This document shows positions 54,678-57,583 of a DNA stretch of 57,583 nt, one piece after another (position 1 is the first letter of the stretch; the number at the start of each line of letters is the position of its first letter). Source of the DNA: Candidatus Electryonea clarkiae (GTDB taxonomy: Bacteria > Electryoneota > Electryoneia > Electryoneales > Electryoneaceae); the NCBI GenBank assembly GCA_030765455.1, contig JAVCCM010000045.1, forward strand, positions 1 to 57,583. Direction: 5' to 3'. The notes below the pieces were generated by a model. It was not told where the DNA came from, did no database searches, and saw only the letters and a program-made list of their open reading frames with translations. Made by a program: the position numbers and the translations under genes.

Positions 54678-55335
54678 CCACAGCGAAAATGCTTCGGGCA
54701 TGAGTAAAACTGAGTGTGAATCTAATATTTCAGCCCTTATTGATGGCGAACTCGAACCGGAAGCATTGCTTATTACTCTCGACAAACTGGTCGATGATAA
54801 TCAGTGCATTGAATTCTATGAAGATACACGAAAAATGCAGCAAAGACTGGGAGCCGGTGATTTTCCGCATAGTGATTCTAAGCTGCCCCAGGATTTGTGG
54901 AATAAAATAGAACGAAAAAGCGGATTGAATCGACCATTAATTGTAAAATTATTTGGGAAAACCAGCCCGGTCTGGGCGGCAGCCGCCACTATCTTTTTTG
55001 TGTTCAGCTTGTGGGCTGGAGGCGTGCTGGAGTTTAAGATACCCCAGTTCGGGGACCGGACAATCTCACTTACACTTGGAGAGAATGAGGGTAAAATGGA
55101 TGAGGAGCGCTTTGTCGAGCTGACAGCCGAGCTTCTTAAAGCTGACAAACGATACCATCGAAAAATGTTAGATGTTATGGAAGCTGTGGACAGTAGGGCA
55201 TTTATTCAAGAGGGCTCTCTGGAAGAAAGCAAACCTCGTCTGAGTCAATCAGTCGAAAACAGACCAAAAGAACGAAGGACGCCACGAACGGTAGGCGAAG
55301 CTTCACCGTTCAAGATCGGGCTGTCAATGTGGTAA
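54661..55335 (+). CDS. Membrane-bound anti-sigma factor
   Basis: 225 residues counting from a GTG at 54658; the ATG at 54661 is preferred, as GAGGAG lies 7 nt upstream. The cytoplasmic domain opens with ISALIDGELEPEALL, the N-terminal anti-sigma motif, but lacks the HxxxCxxC zinc site. A single transmembrane helix (about 104-126) with the sequence AAAATIFFVFSLWAG is followed by a ~100-residue extracytoplasmic domain with no family that I recognise. It overlaps the sigma gene by 17 bp, so both are coupled. The periplasmic domain presumably senses an envelope signal. Confidence 0.85.
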   Translation: MNGSTDHSENASGMSKTECESNISALIDGELEPEALLITLDKLVDDNQCIEFYEDTRKMQQRLGAGDFPHSDSKLPQDLWNKIERKSGLNRPLIVKLFGKTSPVWAAAATIFFVFSLWAGGVLEFKIPQFGDRTISLTLGENEGKMDEERFVELTAELLKADKRYHRKMLDVMEAVDSRAFIQEGSLEESKPRLSQSVENRPKERRTPRTVGEASPFKIGLSMW

Positions 55336-55383
55336 ACATCATTAACAATTGTTATTGCCGGATATTTTTAAAGGAGATACATC

Positions 55384-56832
55384 ATGAAACGCAACATTAA
55401 ACTAATACCCATTATTATCCTGGCAGGTTTTTGCCTGCTACAGGTAATGCCTTCCGTTTCAATTGCGAAAAGCGACACAGACGGTTTTCTATATGGGAAA
55501 GTTACAACACGATCAGGAAACAGCTATATCGGTCTGCTGCGCTGGGGCACGGAAGAAGCATTCTGGGATGACCTGTTCAATTCATCAAAAGAAGATTTGC
55601 CCTACACTAAATATGTTGAAAAAGCCGAATTTCAAGATGAATACGATGAATATTTCGAAGAAGCTGAAGAATTAAATGAAGAATCAGTAGAACTTGAACA
55701 TAGAGCTGCTGAACTTGAAGAGGAGGGGCTTGCTGAGAGAAGCGATGTCAGGGATATGCGTCGGGAAGCGCGAATGATGGCAAAAGAAGCAGAGAAAATG
55801 CAACGTGAAGCAAAAAAAATGGCGAAACAAACACATAAATATAGACGAAAAAGCATTGGAATTCTCGGAGGATCCATTGTTGTGAATCTCAACAGCTGGG
55901 GTGGATCCCGGCAATTCATAGCACGATTCGGAGATATTGCTAAGATTGAAGTTATTGGCAGCGAAGACGCTAAAGTCACAATGAAAAACGGCTCGCTCTA
56001 TGTCGTGAGTGGCTACGCCAATGATGTTGGCGGAGAAATAACAATAAAGGACGCGAGCCTCGGTGAAATAGATGTTCCCTGGAAGAAGATTGATACTATC
56101 GAATTTATGCAAACACCGGGGAATGTTAAGCCTGATGGTTATAGAATGCGTGGTTTCCTGCTTAGTGACGCCGGAGAATTCGAAGGTTTCATCCAATGGG
56201 ACAGCGAGGAATGTTTATCTACGGATAAGCTGGATGGTGACTCAGAAGATGGAAGACTGGCAATCGAAATGGGAACTATAAGATCCATAGAAAGACGCAG
56301 TCAGAACAGTTGCCGTGTGGAGTTGAAAGACGGACGCAAAATGGTGCTCGATGGCACTAATGATGTTGACGGATCAATTCGTGGAATTTATGTCGAAGAT
56401 CCCAAATTCGGGCGGGTGAAAGTATCATGGGAGTCTTTCGAAAAAGTCGATTTCCATGACAAATCAGACAGCGGACGGGATTATGATTCGTATAAAGCAC
56501 AGACAAAATTGAGAGGCACTATCACCGATATAGACACAAAAGAGTTTTCCGGAATAATCGTTTTTGATATTGATGAATCTGAAAGCTGGGAAATGTTGAA
56601 TGGTGACCGTTTTGATGTTGAATTCTTCATTCCTTTTGATCGCATCGCAACGATTAGTCCACGCAGCAGGAGCGCAAGTATGATAGTGCTGCGTAATGGC
56701 GAAAAACTTCGCCTGGACAGCAGCAAAGATGTGAGCGGTGATAATGACGGAGTACTCATATTCAAGAACGAAGATGATAAAGAACCAAAATATATGGAAT
56801 GGGATGAAATTGAGAAAATAGCTTTTGAGTAG
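55384..56832 (+). CDS. Secreted triple-repeat protein with coiled-coil insertion
   Basis: 482 residues with a signal peptide (about 1-28), unknown function. Three copies of a ~105-residue beta-rich module are visible: residues 35-62 plus 175-241, 254-357 and 375-482. Each runs 'G-x-x-T/L-x-x-x-x-x-F/Y-x-G-x-I/L-x-W/F', then a 'K/R-N/D-G-x-x-L/V' strand, an 'N/K-D-V-x-G' turn and 'V-x-W-x-x-I/F-E/D-x-I/V-x-F'. In the first copy a long coiled coil (about 75-155, runs of Glu/Lys heptads such as MMAKEAEKMQREAKKMAKQ) splits the module in two. The gene starts 48 bp after the anti-sigma gene and is likely part of its regulon or its signal input. No enzyme motif. Confidence 0.72.
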   Translation: MKRNIKLIPIIILAGFCLLQVMPSVSIAKSDTDGFLYGKVTTRSGNSYIGLLRWGTEEAFWDDLFNSSKEDLPYTKYVEKAEFQDEYDEYFEEAEELNEESVELEHRAAELEEEGLAERSDVRDMRREARMMAKEAEKMQREAKKMAKQTHKYRRKSIGILGGSIVVNLNSWGGSRQFIARFGDIAKIEVIGSEDAKVTMKNGSLYVVSGYANDVGGEITIKDASLGEIDVPWKKIDTIEFMQTPGNVKPDGYRMRGFLLSDAGEFEGFIQWDSEECLSTDKLDGDSEDGRLAIEMGTIRSIERRSQNSCRVELKDGRKMVLDGTNDVDGSIRGIYVEDPKFGRVKVSWESFEKVDFHDKSDSGRDYDSYKAQTKLRGTITDIDTKEFSGIIVFDIDESESWEMLNGDRFDVEFFIPFDRIATISPRSRSASMIVLRNGEKLRLDSSKDVSGDNDGVLIFKNEDDKEPKYMEWDEIEKIAFE

Positions 56833-56885
56833 ATAGGAGAATTGCTCTTCTTAAGATGGTTTACCTCCAATGAGGTTGAATCAAT

Positions 56886-56920
56886 AAACTGTCCGGTCAG
56901 TGATAATGACCGGACAGTTT
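56886..56920 (+). terminator. Intrinsic terminator of the sigma operon
   Basis: AAACTGTCCGGTCA and TGACCGGACAGTTT form a perfect 14-bp stem with a 7-nt loop, 53 bp after the stop of the triple-repeat protein gene. The tail (CTATTTA) is only weakly U-rich, but the stem is very stable. Confidence 0.8.
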
Positions 56921-57026
56921 CTATTTACAGAAAATGGTCAACGTCATGTGTCCGGCTGTGTCGTTACCCGACCTGATCGGGTGGTCCATCGTTTTTTCGC
57001 TGTAAATTATTTCTTGAAAGTTTTGC

Positions 57027-57207
57027 CTTGTTAATATAAAACACATACTTGAACGATCTCTGCTTCAGCAGCACAAAAAAGAAAAACCACAAAGTACTCA
57101 AAGAATTCGCAAAGAGCACGGAGATTGTCTTTGTGATCTTAGTGCATACTTTGTGTTCTCTGCGGTTTGTTGTTTTCTTTTTGGCTGATTTACTCTAAGA
57201 TACTGGG
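57027..57207 (+). repeat. Dispersed repeat, copy B
   Basis: The same ~115-bp core as at 12247-12471 in the opposite orientation, with the left flank (TACTTGAACGATCTCT) conserved. The right flank has diverged after GGCTGATTTACTCTAAG. Between it and copy C only ~140 bp of ordinary intergenic DNA remain. The start of the region (56964-56978) has a small palindrome, CCCGA-CCTGA-TCGGG. Confidence 0.78.
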
Positions 57208-57345
57208 ATTACACATTGGATGAATCCGTTAAAGGTCGGATAAATCCGCCACAGGTCAGACAAGCCAAAGTGTTTACATTCTTATTCAATAGTTTTAATC
57301 CAGATTTGTAGAACAAACCATGTTTGAAATCAAACATTGCCACCC

Positions 57346-57533
57346 GCCGGTTCAGCGGGGCTAAAAAGAAAAACCACAAAGTACTCAAAGAATTCGTAAA
57401 GAGCGCGGAGACTGTCTTTGTGATCTTAGTGCATACTTTGTGTTCTCTGCGGTTTGCTGTTTTCTTTTTGGCTGATCGACTCTAAGTTTCTGATAGTTTT
57501 ACTATATCAATAACACATGGAACAACCAGACTT
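57346..57533 (+). repeat. Dispersed repeat, copy C
   Basis: The same core as copies A and B, with the right flank (GACTCTAAGTTTCTGATA through the AACAACCAGA box) matching copy A. B and C thus form a tandem pair that each preserve one different flank of copy A. No gene is visible between 56833 and the window end. Confidence 0.78.
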
Positions 57534-57583
57534 TTAACAATAAACAAGACACAATACTTTCAAGAACCAGTATAGTAGAATCG

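Noticed and set aside
1..57583. CRISPR array
   Set aside because: No series of regularly spaced identical repeats occurs; the hairpin array at 3.5-3.7 kb has different stems and irregular spacing.

Overview
The window comes from a Gram-negative bacterium of the FCB superphylum, probably a candidate phylum close to Marinimicrobia, KSB1, Calditrichota or Latescibacterota rather than a classical Bacteroidota. The reasons are a PorV/PorQ-family protein, at least seven large secreted proteins ending in a YPNPFN-type type IX secretion (T9SS) sorting domain, a TonB receptor with a carboxypeptidase-regulatory-like N-terminal domain, no SusD homologue, and an AT-leaning composition. The phylum is an inference; no rRNA or ribosomal protein gene is present.

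Layout. (1) 1-5.5 kb, minus strand: a partial LolA-like lipoprotein carrier, an MMPL/RND exporter and its TetR repressor with two matching operator sites, then about 0.7 kb of non-coding repeats including a dense array of hairpins, then the 4-alpha-glucanotransferase malQ. (2) 5.6-17.5 kb, minus strand: four giant secreted proteins (two parallel beta-helix proteins, two FG-GAP/propeller proteins), all with T9SS sorting domains. (3) 17.9-18.1 kb: tRNA-Pro(TGG) and tRNA-Arg(TCT). (4) 18.1-53.6 kb: a segment bounded on the left by the intact tRNA-Arg and on the right by a 64-bp direct repeat of the 3' end of that tRNA. This is the signature of an integrated genomic island of about 35 kb, although no integrase is visible. 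It holds an LVIVD-repeat/CsgG-PEGA/SUMF1-like lipoprotein cluster and a large carbohydrate locus. (5) 54.1-56.8 kb, plus strand: an ECF sigma factor, its membrane anti-sigma factor and a secreted triple-repeat protein. (6) The last 0.7 kb is non-coding and carries two copies of a ~190-bp dispersed repeat that is also present at 12.3 kb.

The carbohydrate locus reads as a beta-mannan or manno-oligosaccharide utilisation system built from two convergent-in-function operons on the minus strand. The operon starting at 50.06 kb encodes a LacI regulator, a GH130 mannoside phosphorylase, an ABC sugar-binding lipoprotein, two permeases, a lipoprotein with an alpha/alpha-barrel look, and possibly a secreted protein with duplicated carbohydrate-binding-like modules. 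Two perfect 14-bp palindromes, one at the putative promoter and one over the lacI ribosome-binding site, suggest autoregulation. The operon starting at 40.6 kb encodes a TonB receptor, a 1113-residue secreted partner, PorV, a 773-residue secreted enzyme-like protein, a GH2 beta-mannosidase, the MsmK/UgpC-type ATPase that the permeases lack, and a GH63-like hydrolase. The TonB receptor/1113-residue protein/PorV trio sits where Bacteroidota would have SusC/SusD, and is my best candidate for an undescribed uptake system.

A 543-bp copy of the sigma factor promoter region and 5' end lies at 25.4-25.9 kb inside the island. It is a direct repeat of the intact locus at 53.8-54.4 kb, so the whole mannan locus lies between two long direct repeats.
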